From Flammeovirga sp. EKP202 (lineage in GTDB: Bacteria; Bacteroidota; Bacteroidia; Cytophagales; Flammeovirgaceae): a stretch of 64,000 bases of DNA. The stretch covers positions 62,001-126,000 of the forward strand of contig NZ_JACVVP010000006.1 of NCBI RefSeq assembly GCF_014534745.1. Reading direction: 5' to 3'. Shown here one piece after another: positions 28,501-36,610 of this stretch (the first letter of the stretch is position 1; the number at the start of each line of letters is the position of its first letter). Both the position numbers and the translations under genes were made by a program. The notes under the pieces were generated by a model. The model was not told the origin of the DNA. It saw only the letters and a program-made list of their open reading frames with translations, and ran no database searches.

Positions 28501-31500
28501 CTAATATCCCTTAATTCCAAAACATCAGTAGCGTTTGGTAAATCAATCACAAGGTTATTGATTTCGTATGGAGTGTCTGTATCTCTAATATCAATATAGT
28601 GGTTCAACACATTACCTTCGTCATCTACACTTGAACCATTGAATGTCAATGTATTATTCTCATCAATATTCAGTTGAGAGTCATTGTATAATGTCAAATC
28701 ACCACTAATAGTAACATCAAACTCACCAACTTGTAAATTACTGTTCTCTTCAATTACCAAGTGATTCAAAACATTTAAGTTACCCTCATTTGGTAAAGCA
28801 TCACCAAACGTACCTGAACCATTAGTTAAGGAAACATTTCTTGATGGATAATCCGTTGTTACGGTAAGGTTATAGAATGGAATCGAGGAAACAAAACTTG
28901 CATTTTTATCTGAATTAATATCAAGTACAATTTCACCACCTGTTACATTGTAAAAACCGTCTTCCATTGCAAACTTCGCAAGGTAACTTACAGTACTTCC
29001 TTGATTATGGATTGTAATTGTACCTCCTGACATATTGAAAGAGTTCGTTTTATAAGGAAGAGAAAAAGCAGCTACATTACTTCCGGGAACATAACCATAA
29101 ATTGTCATTTCCCCACCTGACATTGTAAAGGAACCTTGATGATCTACACCAAGATTTGATGTCTTTATTTGATTTAAGAAAACTTGTCCTCCTTCTTGTA
29201 CAAAATATCCCTTTTCTCTTAATGTAATACTATTATGTTTTCCATTACTTGTTCCATCACTATTTAAACCAATATTGAAACGCCCACCAGTAACTAAAAC
29301 ATTACCATACACCGTTAATGCATTAACAGGTCCAAAATTAACGTCAGCACCTTCATCAACCCAAATTCTACATCCAAAACCTAAATCATAGTTATCAGGT
29401 GTGTTCGCATAACTTGGAATATAAATATTTTGACCAAAATGAATTGTACCGTATTTCATTACAAACATACCATTACTAGTCGTCATTGAACCATCCGTTC
29501 CCCCTGTACTCGCATTTGCATGTATATTGTAACCATACATCTCAAAAAGTTCTTCTGATCCTGCACTAATATTCAAATTGTAATAATCTGAAGTACCTTT
29601 ATCTACCACAATCTGATATAAGATTGTTGATCCGTTGACTATTAAATCTTGATCTTTATTATCAGCATCAAACGTTATGATTGCATATTGACCAGACAAG
29701 TTGGTTGAAAAATAGGTTTCTAAATCCGTTAAATAGTCTTCCGATCCAAAATCTTCTGTAATTTTTGCTCTGTTAGTTAGAGCAATTGTTCCAGAATTAT
29801 ATAAACTACTCTTTAAAGTAATATTATGAACTACATTGTCTGTTCCTACCCCTAGAGCACCATTACCAGCAATTCTTACATTTCCATTTACTGTAAAGTC
29901 AACAGCTTCACCTGTAGCATCACTAGTACCTAATATAACTTCACCTTTAGTAATTAAAAGAGAGTCATAAATACTTATCGGGCTTGAAGTATCTAATATG
30001 AGCTCATCTGAAGTATTATCTAGGTTAACGTGAACTATATTATAGGAATGACTATTTGTTAGAGTTCCACCTGAACCAATAAATTCTACAATACCTCCAT
30101 CAGATGTAAGAAACCCACCAACTCCGGTGGCTGTAGAAGGAGAAGGGAAATTATCACCCTCCACTTGAATTATACCTTTTCCACTTAAACTTTCAAATGT
30201 GTGGCCTGTTGTATTACCTACAATCAATTTTCCTCCTTTATCTACAGTAACATCTTTTAAAGTAACATTATTATCATCAATTGTCACTACATGACCTGAT
30301 TTGATGATAACATTGTCTTCTATTCCAGGAGTAAGATTTAAACCGTCAGATGCTCCAGAAGGATTGGTGGTCCAAATGGGATCATCCCATTTACCAGTAC
30401 CTTTTGTATATAAAGCTTCAGGTGCTTTTGATGCTAAGGTGTAGAAACCATCCCCATTCACATCATAATCTGCATCTGACACGGTAAACTCTACAAAGTC
30501 ATCTCCATTGAAAGAAGCATTTACACCATCTAAAATAACATATTCTGTAGCATTGTCTGAAGAGTAAACTAAAGCATAATCCGCTTCACTTCTTTCGGCT
30601 CCATCGCCTGTATCATAGTCATTTGGTTTTCCTTCAAAAGTCTGTACATCAAAACTTAGGGTAAATTCTAAGTCACCATTTTTTTGTAAATAGAATTTCT
30701 TAGCCCAGATTCTTTTGTCCTCCGGTGCGTTTGTAAAAACCAAACCTGATTCATCTGTTTCTCCTACAACTAAATAGTCATCATCAACAGATGAACTAAC
30801 TGATACATCTAGCGTTGTTGAAGGATAGCTGCGATCAGGTGTATAAACTCCCCCATCATTACCGTGTACAACAATATTTTGATTAGGAGTTGTATTACCA
30901 TTGAAAAGTTCATCTGTATCAGAAAACTCTTCGTGAGTAAATCCATACTTCGCTGTTAAATAATCATTGACTCTCAATCTAGTCACTGGGTCTAGACCTG
31001 TAGTTTTATTATAAATAATTACTTCAGCAATGTATCCGCTCCATCCTAAATTAGTATCATTATCAGCTCCACCAATAATACCTAATCTATTATCTCCGGC
31101 ATCGCTTGAATTGATAGGTAAGTTTGTAAAAGTTCCTCCATTTGCCGTAAAGTCTGTTTCATAAGATGTATTTCTTTGGAAACTTACTAGCCCCCATGCA
31201 AATTTATCAGGAGCTATCGGCCAAGTATAAATATCAGTATTGCCGCCACTAGACTCTTGTGCACCTCTCATGTAGAACCTCTCACTGTTCCACATACCAT
31301 AAAGTGAACGAAAATTATTACCTCCAGCAAAAAAACCAACATCAGTATCACCAGCTGAAGTTGCTTTTAATACAACAAAAACTTCATAATTTTTAAGCAA
31401 GAAATTATCCCCTGAATGTCCCGTTAGAGTTAAACCTCTTTGAGATCGACCAGGAAACAAAACAGCAGGTAATGTTGAATTCACAACATTATTTTCAATG

Positions 31501-31766
31501 ACAATATCATCCTCGTTGTCATCATTGTTAAAGTAATAACCAGTATTGACACCTGTAATGGTGTGTGACTGATCGGCCCAACTATCCACTCTAGTGGTTC
31601 CATCACCATTGTCTGTAGTTGTCAAACCTACATCGGCTTTTAGCCAAAGTATTAATCCATCGCCAGGAATTTCATTTTGGGCAAAGATGTCGATGGTGAA
31701 TAGAAAACATAATAATACAAGAAAGCCCCTCCTTTTAAAGGAGGTAAAAACAGTAATTTGTAGCAT
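22584..31766 (-). CDS. Giant T9SS-secreted surface protein, copy 2 (3,060 aa)
   Basis: This protein has the same architecture as the gene at 11602-20721: signal peptide ending FTIDIFAQ, LamG-like domain (IPGDGLILWLKADVGL, about 32-275), the same linking block, a long run of degenerate beta-helix-like strands, a LPVELISFDAIAEVSQ module, and a type A T9SS sorting domain (VYPNPVHDGKLNVLL to VKSKRVIIE). In one 80-residue stretch that I aligned by eye (around DGGTLILDKSIEVEN) 58 residues are identical to copy 1. Lengths differ by only 21 residues. The pair must be an old tandem duplication. The function is inferred as a surface adhesin or matrix protein; no enzyme motif was seen. Confidence 0.85.
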   Translation of the reverse strand: MLQITVFTSFKRRGFLVLLCFLFTIDIFAQNEIPGDGLILWLKADVGLTTTDNGDGTTRVDSWADQSHTITGVNTGYYFNNDDNEDDIVIENNVVNSTLPAVLFPGRSQRGLTLTGHSGDNFLLKNYEVFVVLKATSAGDTDVGFFAGGNNFRSLYGMWNSERFYMRGAQESSGGNTDIYTWPIAPDKFAWGLVSFQRNTSYETDFTANGGTFTNLPINSSDAGDNRLGIIGGADNDTNLGWSGYIAEVIIYNKTTGLDPVTRLRVNDYLTAKYGFTHEEFSDTDELFNGNTTPNQNIVVHGNDGGVYTPDRSYPSTTLDVSVSSSVDDDYLVVGETDESGLVFTNAPEDKRIWAKKFYLQKNGDLEFTLSFDVQTFEGKPNDYDTGDGAERSEADYALVYSSDNATEYVILDGVNASFNGDDFVEFTVSDADYDVNGDGFYTLASKAPEALYTKGTGKWDDPIWTTNPSGASDGLNLTPGIEDNVIIKSGHVVTIDDNNVTLKDVTVDKGGKLIVGNTTGHTFESLSGKGIIQVEGDNFPSPSTATGVGGFLTSDGGIVEFIGSGGTLTNSHSYNIVHVNLDNTSDELILDTSSPISIYDSLLITKGEVILGTSDATGEAVDFTVNGNVRIAGNGALGVGTDNVVHNITLKSSLYNSGTIALTNRAKITEDFGSEDYLTDLETYFSTNLSGQYAIITFDADNKDQDLIVNGSTILYQIVVDKGTSDYYNLNISAGSEELFEMYGYNIHANASTGGTDGSMTTSNGMFVMKYGTIHFGQNIYIPSYANTPDNYDLGFGCRIWVDEGADVNFGPVNALTVYGNVLVTGGRFNIGLNSDGTSNGKHNSITLREKGYFVQEGGQVFLNQIKTSNLGVDHQGSFTMSGGEMTIYGYVPGSNVAAFSLPYKTNSFNMSGGTITIHNQGSTVSYLAKFAMEDGFYNVTGGEIVLDINSDKNASFVSSIPFYNLTVTTDYPSRNVSLTNGSGTFGDALPNEGNLNVLNHLVIEENSNLQVGEFDVTISGDLTLYNDSQLNIDENNTLTFNGSSVDDEGNVLNHYIDIRDTDTPYEINNLVIDLPNATDVLELRDISDNASVGDTRLKVMNSLSLTQGIFDYTDYVIEVEGDLSFEGKIGQSDSPGHIILNGSAGTAQKISSSYDLVDAQIADTTNVGIAHLWLNNADGVELSNIIYGTKITWQQGIIKSNEYGVVVGQLGIVDDAGNPINDFASNVTNKRMIVGSGNSSDGGLTYLVKDNGDFIYPLASDFDTPVANSYKFTPATLTVKDHIAEGFIQLAPNNGDLSTWTSDRTTDDLLDYYWKSTNHNFSGSEPNVEWVFKYHQEDIVADASTYVPARVQLEADHKERESLGDTDDVDIDGSDANATDYTITIKPSPSVKAYNSLYTAGSASKFTGELTVYYSYRGYAEDNPDGSLSNRHESKTNKYDSSIPDGFVEIVNEADWNYPERWSTNPNWITDGNPISTQGIPGEGDIVVIGHGSSKATITQGHRVIINSSPRDIKVGIVRFDSHESASLEKADLARIRLENGSLTVDVIEDIGSLRLHKGTTFNGTDINDFLSEERSEIMIQSNESSMEIPVFSKYPSVRLWGGGSYNYEFTFASSVDEPVQFKSLMIDGGTLILDKSIEVENSINVGGYREAALEINSASEITITTSNINLENTISTNSSTANKFLVTGTDDIVHSLIVKGDITIPEKNADEDGEGGIEFSLLKSETENRVVLEFQGQENGVFDNFYSDAGITPELYKIKMNKGTNQNPSFSFNTNFTLPSITTEELITFENGTLVFNNSNINITPFAVASSIWDLASTAGLTINQGTVNITGDGSNLLLGGKLTVGGGTLNLSNASQENSIVYSVTGEIELTGGAINVGSELRRDLASNDASLYYKQSGGVFTTGLQGNPNSATRGTFEVLGTESSFDFSGGEIIVHSGKIALDAATSSVVESAEIKLGNNSTTETIDVELANEVGKIELIADVTADVVINDIQMAGDLEIPSTATLNLNSRNLSTAGSITNEGTLNASTSTISMVGSNAQSISGSNAITTQNMIVATEGSTVTMNADITVSNDLTITSGVFSDNNNTVNVGGNLNVEGSHTTTGTGRIKLNGSSAQSIDISGSLGRMEIDNSNGINLENNIALVAEEIVFTNGVLNIDIFGLNLGSDISLVATTAFDKDNMIQLNGGLNAKGVQIELPSDAIATEKVIPIGYPGTYAPVGFFGDFDGASAVIKPINTMHTVAANDGVTDHALEQFWRFEFSEEGVAKERYVSLYFNAVNVKGTKSNYQGVIIDNDANIRKPINITDGLSDDLTNNKIKINLNSPLITGDYFAAEDDATPDNIIRYKLKDGVTDASLDDVGSGKWEVSTDGGGSYSDLGSALTSGTILEVPAGVNLETTSLGDLGFKSYYRAIINGTLEVHVRDRDIVFNDVIGDGKVKFYINSDTVGQMPFADWEDFYTSGGGIIVEGNATNPLLSLNAPVSDDQLTIGSLELIGTGSDQVWELPDGNGLNMASGDLTINNVEFEIGTPSTVNNIIIEGGGIFTSNTSSSSVANADVSVASGSSFNVSAGSFNIKGSSNVIGTLKLENSSDLTVDNDITMASGSTLDLSLGSELALGGDFIDNGTSSVNLTGATLTFNGSTGDQNFSGNFTSADSKSIDNLKIDKSSGEVLLDSGSTKEINKLILNSVLNNTVNFDGSLLILGETSDVTGNSYVDGPLSKKMDEGESFVFQVGGSGSQRKLQVIYKDDTDAVTGTEKTWTVEHSPDTTDLRLPIVDGINIAVVSKEYQWRVTDMAHGESGLSSDADVYAYYESLGKSSSYALAIWDPFPLFGSSEWDKAGDPLHNTDDYFETFNVGFSEKYLAIGAIDESTDLPVELISFDAIAEVSQVKLEWSTASEVNNDGFEVQRSIDGENWSSIGRIEGAGNSSVRLDYLFIDDNPVMNQMSYYRLIQTDFDGTETIFDPVPVLIEGNAAEAGLVVYPNPVHDGKLNVLLKSWKGDVEIGLYTTLGYKVISDQWTYGDSQTKELKVGNLPRGVYLLRLKSGKTVKSKRVIIE

Positions 31767-31955
31767 ATTTAGTTATTTAGTAGAGTATATTTTGGTCTTG
31801 AAAAATAAAGTTTTGCAATGAATCTATTTAGAGCAACAATTATAATTCACATTTTATAAAACACATAGTAAATCAAAAATCTCCTTTTTTTTTTAATTTT
31901 TAAAATATTATTGAAGATTTTTTCAAGTTTAGGGAACTTTTTTCTTGAATATAAA

Positions 31956-31998
31956 AATGGCCTTATATTGAGGTAATGTTACTCAATATAAGGCCATT
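31956..31998 (-). terminator. Terminator of the ars operon
   Basis: A perfect 17-base-pair stem (31956-31972 with 31982-31998) has a 9-base loop, followed in the leftward direction by TTTTTAT. It lies 21 bases after the arsA stop. Confidence 0.85.
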
Positions 31999-32018
31999 GC
32001 AGCGTAAATGATTATTTA

Positions 32019-33767
32019 TTACACCAACTGAGACATTATTTGTTCCTCTAAAATAAAGTCAATTTTGAAAGTTTTATTTGTTGAAACAGATGTCACTTCC
32101 GAAATAAGCTTTTGTTGATGTTTTCTTTTTTCTAATAAAATTGGATCATAGAACTCATCACCCGTTGGTAAAGACTGATTCACCACCCATGCATATGGAA
32201 TAATACCCGCTCTCTTCAAATCATCTTGTAAACTCTCTGCCTCACGAATTGGAGTGGTTTCAGGTAACGTCACCAAAACAACTTTAGTAATCGTTTGATC
32301 TTGAATCATTTGATAAGGCGTATGTAGTTTTGATGCATCAATATTACTTTGTTTTACTACCTGTTTGTGATAACTTCCTGTAGTGTCAAGTAATAATAAT
32401 GTATGACCTGTTGGGGCAGTATCGACAACGACAAATTGTCTCTTAGCACTTCGTATTGCTTTCGAAAAAGCATGAAAAACAGCAACCTCCTCAGTACAAG
32501 GTGAGTTCAGATCCTCTCTAATAAGCTTAATTTGATCTTCCGTTTTACCTACACCTCTTTGGGCTACCGCTTTTTCAATATAGATTTCTGTTTCGGCTTT
32601 TGGATCAATCCTTTCCACTTTTAAAGTTTCAGGCAAATCAACAATTTGACCTGTGTAATCTTTTAAATGTGCAGCGGGATCAGTCGTTGTAAGCGTTACT
32701 AAATGTCCTCTTTTTGCCAACGCAATTGCAATCGCAGAAGCCGTGATGGTTTTGCCGACACCACCTTTACCCATAGTCATAATTAAACCATGTCCATCTT
32801 TCTCAAGATCATCCACTAAATCATTAAACGCGGGTGTATTACTTTGCTTTACTTCTTCTATATTTTCGTTTTCAACAATCTCTTGTTGTTTTTCTTTAGA
32901 AAAAACAGATCGCAGTTTTTCTAAACCAAGGATGTTATAAGGAAGTAAAGCAAATTCCTCCTTAGGTAAATGGGCTAAGTCAAGGGGAATATTGTCTAGT
33001 TGCTTTTTTGCTTTATTTGCGATTTCAATAGCATATTGATCCGAAGTATCTATGGGAGAATAAATACCATTGAGTAACAAACGTTGGTTTTTCATTCCTA
33101 AATCAGCTAATTCATTAGCCGATCTAGCCGCTTCTTTTAATGATGTTTCTTCTGCTCTGGCAACTAGATAGAATGTAGTTTGTTTCGGATCTTTCAAAAC
33201 CTCCACTACCTCTTTGTAACGTTTATGGTTACTTTTTAATGCAGTAGATGGACCTATACAAGAGGCTCCTTCATTATGATCCAAAAAGTCATTCCATGCA
33301 TCAGGTAACTCTAACAACCTTAATGTATGGCCGGTAGGAGCTGTATCAAAAACAATATAATCATAGTCTTCTGGATTTGCTTCTCCAGAAATGAATCGTG
33401 TAAATTCATCAAAAGAGGCAATCTCAACTGTACAAGCACCCGAAAGTTGTTCTCTTACTTTATTTTTGTATGTTGGAGTCGCCAACATCCCTAAAGAAGA
33501 TATAGCTCTATTCTTATAAGATTCTCCAGCTTCTTCGGGGTCAATATTGATTGTTGATAATGTGTCTAAATCAGGGTGTTTTACGATCGTCTTATCACCC
33601 ACTTCTGTTGCTAAAACATCAGTAAGGTTGGATGCTGGGTCAGTACTAATAAGTAGCACTTTTTGTCCTTGATCAGCTAATTGAACCGCTACCGCACTTG
33701 ATAATGAAGTTTTTCCTACTCCCCCTTTACCAGTGAAAAATAGGAATTTTGTATCTCTGAAGTCCAT
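32019..33767 (-). CDS. arsA: Arsenite-transporting ATPase, two-domain ArsA
   Basis: ArsA is the ATPase that energises arsenite efflux on the inner face of the membrane. The 582 residues hold two homologous halves, each with a deviant Walker A (FTGKGGVGKTSLS near 11-23; TMGKGGVGKTITA near 331-343), a signature DTAPTGHTLRLL or DTAPTGHTLLLL, and STDPASNL or TTDPAAHL. All three cysteines of the As(III)-binding site of classical ArsA are present: C112 (SGACTVEIA), C170 (GASCIGPS) and C424 (NSPCTEEVA). It is last in the order arsR-arsC-acr3-arsA. No arsD chaperone gene is present, which is less usual for a two-domain ArsA. Assignment is very safe. Confidence 0.95.
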   Translation of the reverse strand: MDFRDTKFLFFTGKGGVGKTSLSSAVAVQLADQGQKVLLISTDPASNLTDVLATEVGDKTIVKHPDLDTLSTINIDPEEAGESYKNRAISSLGMLATPTYKNKVREQLSGACTVEIASFDEFTRFISGEANPEDYDYIVFDTAPTGHTLRLLELPDAWNDFLDHNEGASCIGPSTALKSNHKRYKEVVEVLKDPKQTTFYLVARAEETSLKEAARSANELADLGMKNQRLLLNGIYSPIDTSDQYAIEIANKAKKQLDNIPLDLAHLPKEEFALLPYNILGLEKLRSVFSKEKQQEIVENENIEEVKQSNTPAFNDLVDDLEKDGHGLIMTMGKGGVGKTITASAIAIALAKRGHLVTLTTTDPAAHLKDYTGQIVDLPETLKVERIDPKAETEIYIEKAVAQRGVGKTEDQIKLIREDLNSPCTEEVAVFHAFSKAIRSAKRQFVVVDTAPTGHTLLLLDTTGSYHKQVVKQSNIDASKLHTPYQMIQDQTITKVVLVTLPETTPIREAESLQDDLKRAGIIPYAWVVNQSLPTGDEFYDPILLEKRKHQQKLISEVTSVSTNKTFKIDFILEEQIMSQLV

Positions 33768-33861
33768 ATGTCAAAAGAAAGTAATCTAACCTTTATGCAG
33801 GGTTATGATGATAAAAATTCCCATCACAACATTACATAAAAATTAGATCACTTTTTGTTAT

Positions 33862-34947
33862 TTATTTAGTATAATACTTTTTTCTAAACCAGAAAGCCAA
33901 GTTGACAAGTGCAATCAATGCTGGAACTTCTACTAAAGGTCCAATAACACCTGTAAAAGCCTGTCCTGAGTTAATTCCGAACACACCAATTGCGACTGCA
34001 ATAGCTAATTCGAAATTATTTCCTGTTGCAGTGAAAGCAATCGAAACATCTTTTTCATAATCTGCTCCAAAATATCTTGCCAACATGAAACTCACCACAA
34101 ACATAAGTACAAAGTAGATCACTAACGGAATAGCAATTCTAACTACATCCATTGGAATCTCTACAATCATTTGTCCCTTTAGAGAGAACATTACTACAAT
34201 AGTACTTAGTAATGCAATCAAAGTAACTGGTGAAATTCTTGGAACAAACTCTTTTTCAAACCACTCTTGACCTTTTGCTTTGATAAGGATTTTACGACTT
34301 AAGAAACCTGCTAAGAAAGGAATACCCAAGTAAATAAAAACACTTTCAGCAATCTGGCCCATTGTGATATCTACTACAGTACCATCAAAACCAAATAGAG
34401 GAGGAAGAATTGTGATGAAAACGTAAGCATAAACACTGTAGAAAAGTACTTGAAAAATACTGTTCAATGCAATAAGACCTGCTGCGTATTCTGAACTTCC
34501 TTCTGCTAAATCATTCCAAACTACTACCATTGCAATACATCTAGCTAATCCAATCAAGATTAAACCTGTCATGTATTCTGGATAATCATGCAAGAAGATT
34601 AATGCCAAAGCAAACATCAAAATTGGACCTACAATCCAGTTCAATACTAATGAAACAGTAAGTACTTTTACATTCGTAAAAACTTTACCCATCTCTTCGT
34701 ATTTCACTTTTGCTAATGGTGGATACATCATCAAAATCAAACCAATAGCCAAAGGAATGTTGGTTGTACCCACTGACATATCATTGATTGAATCGGCTAC
34801 AGTTGGGAAGAAATATCCTATTCCAACACCAATTGCCATAGCTAAGAAAATCCAAAGTGTGAGGTAGCTATCTAAAAAGGATAACTTCTTTGGTTGTTTT
34901 TGAGGACAAAGTGGATCTTGTTCCTCAATTTTTAATTCTTTGTTCAT
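33862..34947 (-). CDS. acr3: Arsenite efflux permease, ACR3 family
   Basis: ACR3 permeases export arsenite through the inner membrane by proton antiport. The 361-residue protein has about ten hydrophobic segments, the ACR3 start [25 protein letters not shown], the conserved cysteine in TM4 ([16 protein letters not shown]137), and the late motif [20 protein letters not shown]. It is unrelated to ArsB of E. coli, though often annotated arsB. It sits between arsC and arsA, 94 bases upstream of arsA. An ATPase-coupled mode with ArsA is an inference from co-location. Confidence 0.95.
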   Translation of the reverse strand: MNKELKIEEQDPLCPQKQPKKLSFLDSYLTLWIFLAMAIGVGIGYFFPTVADSINDMSVGTTNIPLAIGLILMMYPPLAKVKYEEMGKVFTNVKVLTVSLVLNWIVGPILMFALALIFLHDYPEYMTGLILIGLARCIAMVVVWNDLAEGSSEYAAGLIALNSIFQVLFYSVYAYVFITILPPLFGFDGTVVDITMGQIAESVFIYLGIPFLAGFLSRKILIKAKGQEWFEKEFVPRISPVTLIALLSTIVVMFSLKGQMIVEIPMDVVRIAIPLVIYFVLMFVVSFMLARYFGADYEKDVSIAFTATGNNFELAIAVAIGVFGINSGQAFTGVIGPLVEVPALIALVNLAFWFRKKYYTK

Positions 34948-34977
34948 TTTTTGGAAGTTTTAAATCAATTGAACCGA

Positions 34978-35598
34978 TTAAATAACAGAAAATGCATATA
35001 ACAATTCTCTCGCAATTTGACGACATCTTTCATCGTACTTCTCTTCCTGCTCAGGAGTTCCATCAAATGCTTTGGGATCTTCAAATGGTAATGAGATTCT
35101 AGTTGCTCCAGGAATAAAAGGACAATTAGCATCTGCATGACCACAAGTCATAACAGCCCCAAAACCAGATTGAGCATTAAAAGAATGATCATACTTTTTT
35201 GAAAAACCAATGATAGCAGGTTGATTTTCATCGTACTTAATTGCATATACAGGGTTTGCTTCATCAGATAATTTCTGAACGCTTAAACCTGCTCTTTCTA
35301 AAGCATTTGCTGCAGATGGGAACAAAGCTGTTGCTTCAGTACCTCCAGAATATGCAAATACATCTGAGAATCCATAATGATAAGCCGCTACTTGAGTCCA
35401 TACTTGAGACAAGTGACTTCTTCTAGAGTTGTGGGTACAAATTAGAATCAAGTTCGCTATTCCATCTTCTGCTAACTTTGTTTTCACAAAGTTGGAGATT
35501 ACTTCTAAAGCTTCTTTTCTTTCATCTGAAATTAAATGAAACTCTTCTTTTGCAGAAGCAATGTACTGCTCTAATGTTGATACCGTAGTGTTTTCCAT
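34978..35598 (-). CDS. arsC: Arsenate reductase, low-molecular-weight phosphatase type
   Basis: The enzyme should reduce arsenate to arsenite for export. The CX5R phosphatase loop is CTHNSRR, with C54 and R60 when counted from the ATG at 35598. This places it in the low-molecular-weight tyrosine phosphatase group rather than the glutaredoxin-type ArsC. I chose the ATG at 35596-35598 (MENTTVSTLEQ, 206 residues) over the longer frame that starts at 35640, because the longer one begins inside the end of arsR and adds an unlikely leader. It lies between arsR and acr3. A tyrosine phosphatase role is possible, but the context makes arsenate reduction far more likely. Confidence 0.85.
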   Translation of the reverse strand: MENTTVSTLEQYIASAKEEFHLISDERKEALEVISNFVKTKLAEDGIANLILICTHNSRRSHLSQVWTQVAAYHYGFSDVFAYSGGTEATALFPSAANALERAGLSVQKLSDEANPVYAIKYDENQPAIIGFSKKYDHSFNAQSGFGAVMTCGHADANCPFIPGATRISLPFEDPKAFDGTPEQEEKYDERCRQIARELLYAFSVI

Positions 35599-35629
35599 TT
35601 TTATATATTCTATTTTAAAATAATTCAAA

Positions 35630-35962
35630 CTAACAAGCACAGCTTTTACCTGGTGTAATCTGATCTGATGAGGTATTGAAGAATACTTTTATTTTATCCC
35701 ATACGTCATCATTGATACAGTACGATATACAATTTCCTGTAATTGTACCTTTGATTAGACCTACTTTTTTCAATTCTGAAAGGTGTCTTGAAACTGTAGA
35801 TTGAGCAAGTGGCAAATGATCTACTAGATCACCATTGATACAATCTGGACTATTTATCAAATATTCCATGATAGCTAATCTTGCAGGATGCCCCAATGCT
35901 TTTAATATTTCTGCCATTTGAGTTACTTCAGGAGTAAACCCATCTACTTTTGTTATTCCCAT
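35630..35962 (-). CDS. arsR: ArsR-family metalloregulator
   Basis: ArsR is a homodimeric repressor released by As(III). The 110 residues carry the ArsR/SmtB winged-helix fold: LKALGHPARLAIMEYL, then the recognition helix LAQSTVSRHLSELKKVGLI (about residues 52-70). Candidate metal ligands are C41 near the HTH and the C-terminal pair in GKSCAC (C108, C110). The exact As site differs from the CVC box of E. coli ArsR, so the ligand set is an inference. It is the first gene of the ars operon, and its operator overlaps the start codon. Confidence 0.92.
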   Translation of the reverse strand: MGITKVDGFTPEVTQMAEILKALGHPARLAIMEYLINSPDCINGDLVDHLPLAQSTVSRHLSELKKVGLIKGTITGNCISYCINDDVWDKIKVFFNTSSDQITPGKSCAC

Positions 35963-35980
35963 ATCGCAATATTACGATAT
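35961..35980 (-). promoter_or_regulatory. ArsR operator overlapping the arsR start codon
   Basis: ATATCGCAATATTACGATAT is a 20-base inverted repeat (ATATCG, 8 bases, CGATAT) with one mismatched pair. It overlaps the ATG at 35960-35962 and lies just after the -7 box, so bound ArsR would block transcription initiation. This is autoregulation of the whole ars operon. Confidence 0.8.
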
Positions 35981-35981
35981 T

Positions 35982-36016
35982 AAAATATAGAATGTTGAAT
36001 TTTCTATGTTAACAAA
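35982..36016 (-). promoter_or_regulatory. Candidate ars promoter
   Basis: Read leftwards there is TTTG (36013-36016), 23 bases, then TATATTTT (35982-35989), which matches the -7 consensus at 7 of 8 positions. Spacing is a little long. The operator follows directly downstream. Confidence 0.45.
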
Positions 36017-36044
36017 AAGTAAACGAACTATAAATTGATGAATA

Positions 36045-36545
36045 TCACCACGGTAAAGTGTAATTTAGATCAAATGAGAGGCTGTATTCATGTTGTGTGA
36101 TATTATATTCTAAGGAAGAAGTAATTGAGATTACATGCTTTGGAGTTATTTTTAAAGTATATGTGGCGGATAATCCTGTCGACCAGTCACCATTAACAAA
36201 TTGGTATTCTTGCCTTTCATTTTCATTATTCATAAAGCCTTTGGCAATACCTGAACCAATAGACCATTTCTCATTAATTTTATAGCCAACTGTACAGGCA
36301 AAAGTTAGGTTCTGAAGGTATCTATTTTTATCTTTTTCTTCATCCCACATCAAGGCAAATCCTGTCGAAAAGCGTGTATTCTTTATTGATCTTGAATAGT
36401 CAATACTAAATCCATAAAATGGATTTTCATTGGTCATATTAACACCCCTACTCATTGAAAAAGAGAAAGCATTGTATTTTTCTTGAGCACTCGTTATAGT
36501 GGTCAATACTATGAAAGAAATAAGAAGCAGTATTTTTTTGATCAT
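36045..36545 (-). CDS. Secreted beta-barrel-like protein, 166 aa
   Basis: A signal peptide (MIKKILLLISFIVLTTITSAQ) precedes strands with alternating aromatic and polar residues (YGFSIDYSRSIKNTRFSTGF; HEYSLSFDLNYTLPW at the end). A terminal aromatic strand is typical of outer-membrane barrels. No known family was recognised. It lies upstream of arsR, 82 bases away on the same strand, but the ars promoter and operator separate them, so a joint transcript is not needed. Confidence 0.65.
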   Translation of the reverse strand: MIKKILLLISFIVLTTITSAQEKYNAFSFSMSRGVNMTNENPFYGFSIDYSRSIKNTRFSTGFALMWDEEKDKNRYLQNLTFACTVGYKINEKWSIGSGIAKGFMNNENERQEYQFVNGDWSTGLSATYTLKITPKHVISITSSLEYNITQHEYSLSFDLNYTLPW

Positions 36546-36610
36546 AACACTCTAGTTTATAAACATAAATGTGTGTTAGATCATCTTAATCCCTATGCGA
36601 TTGATAATTA

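Noticed and set aside
11602-31766. CRISPR-like or tandem DNA repeats in the giant genes
   Set aside because: The repetition is at protein-fold level, highly degenerate, without equal-length DNA units or spacers.
35596-35640. Longer start for arsC overlapping arsR
   Set aside because: The extra 14 residues lie within the arsR stop region and have no family support; the ATG at 35598 gives the normal start.
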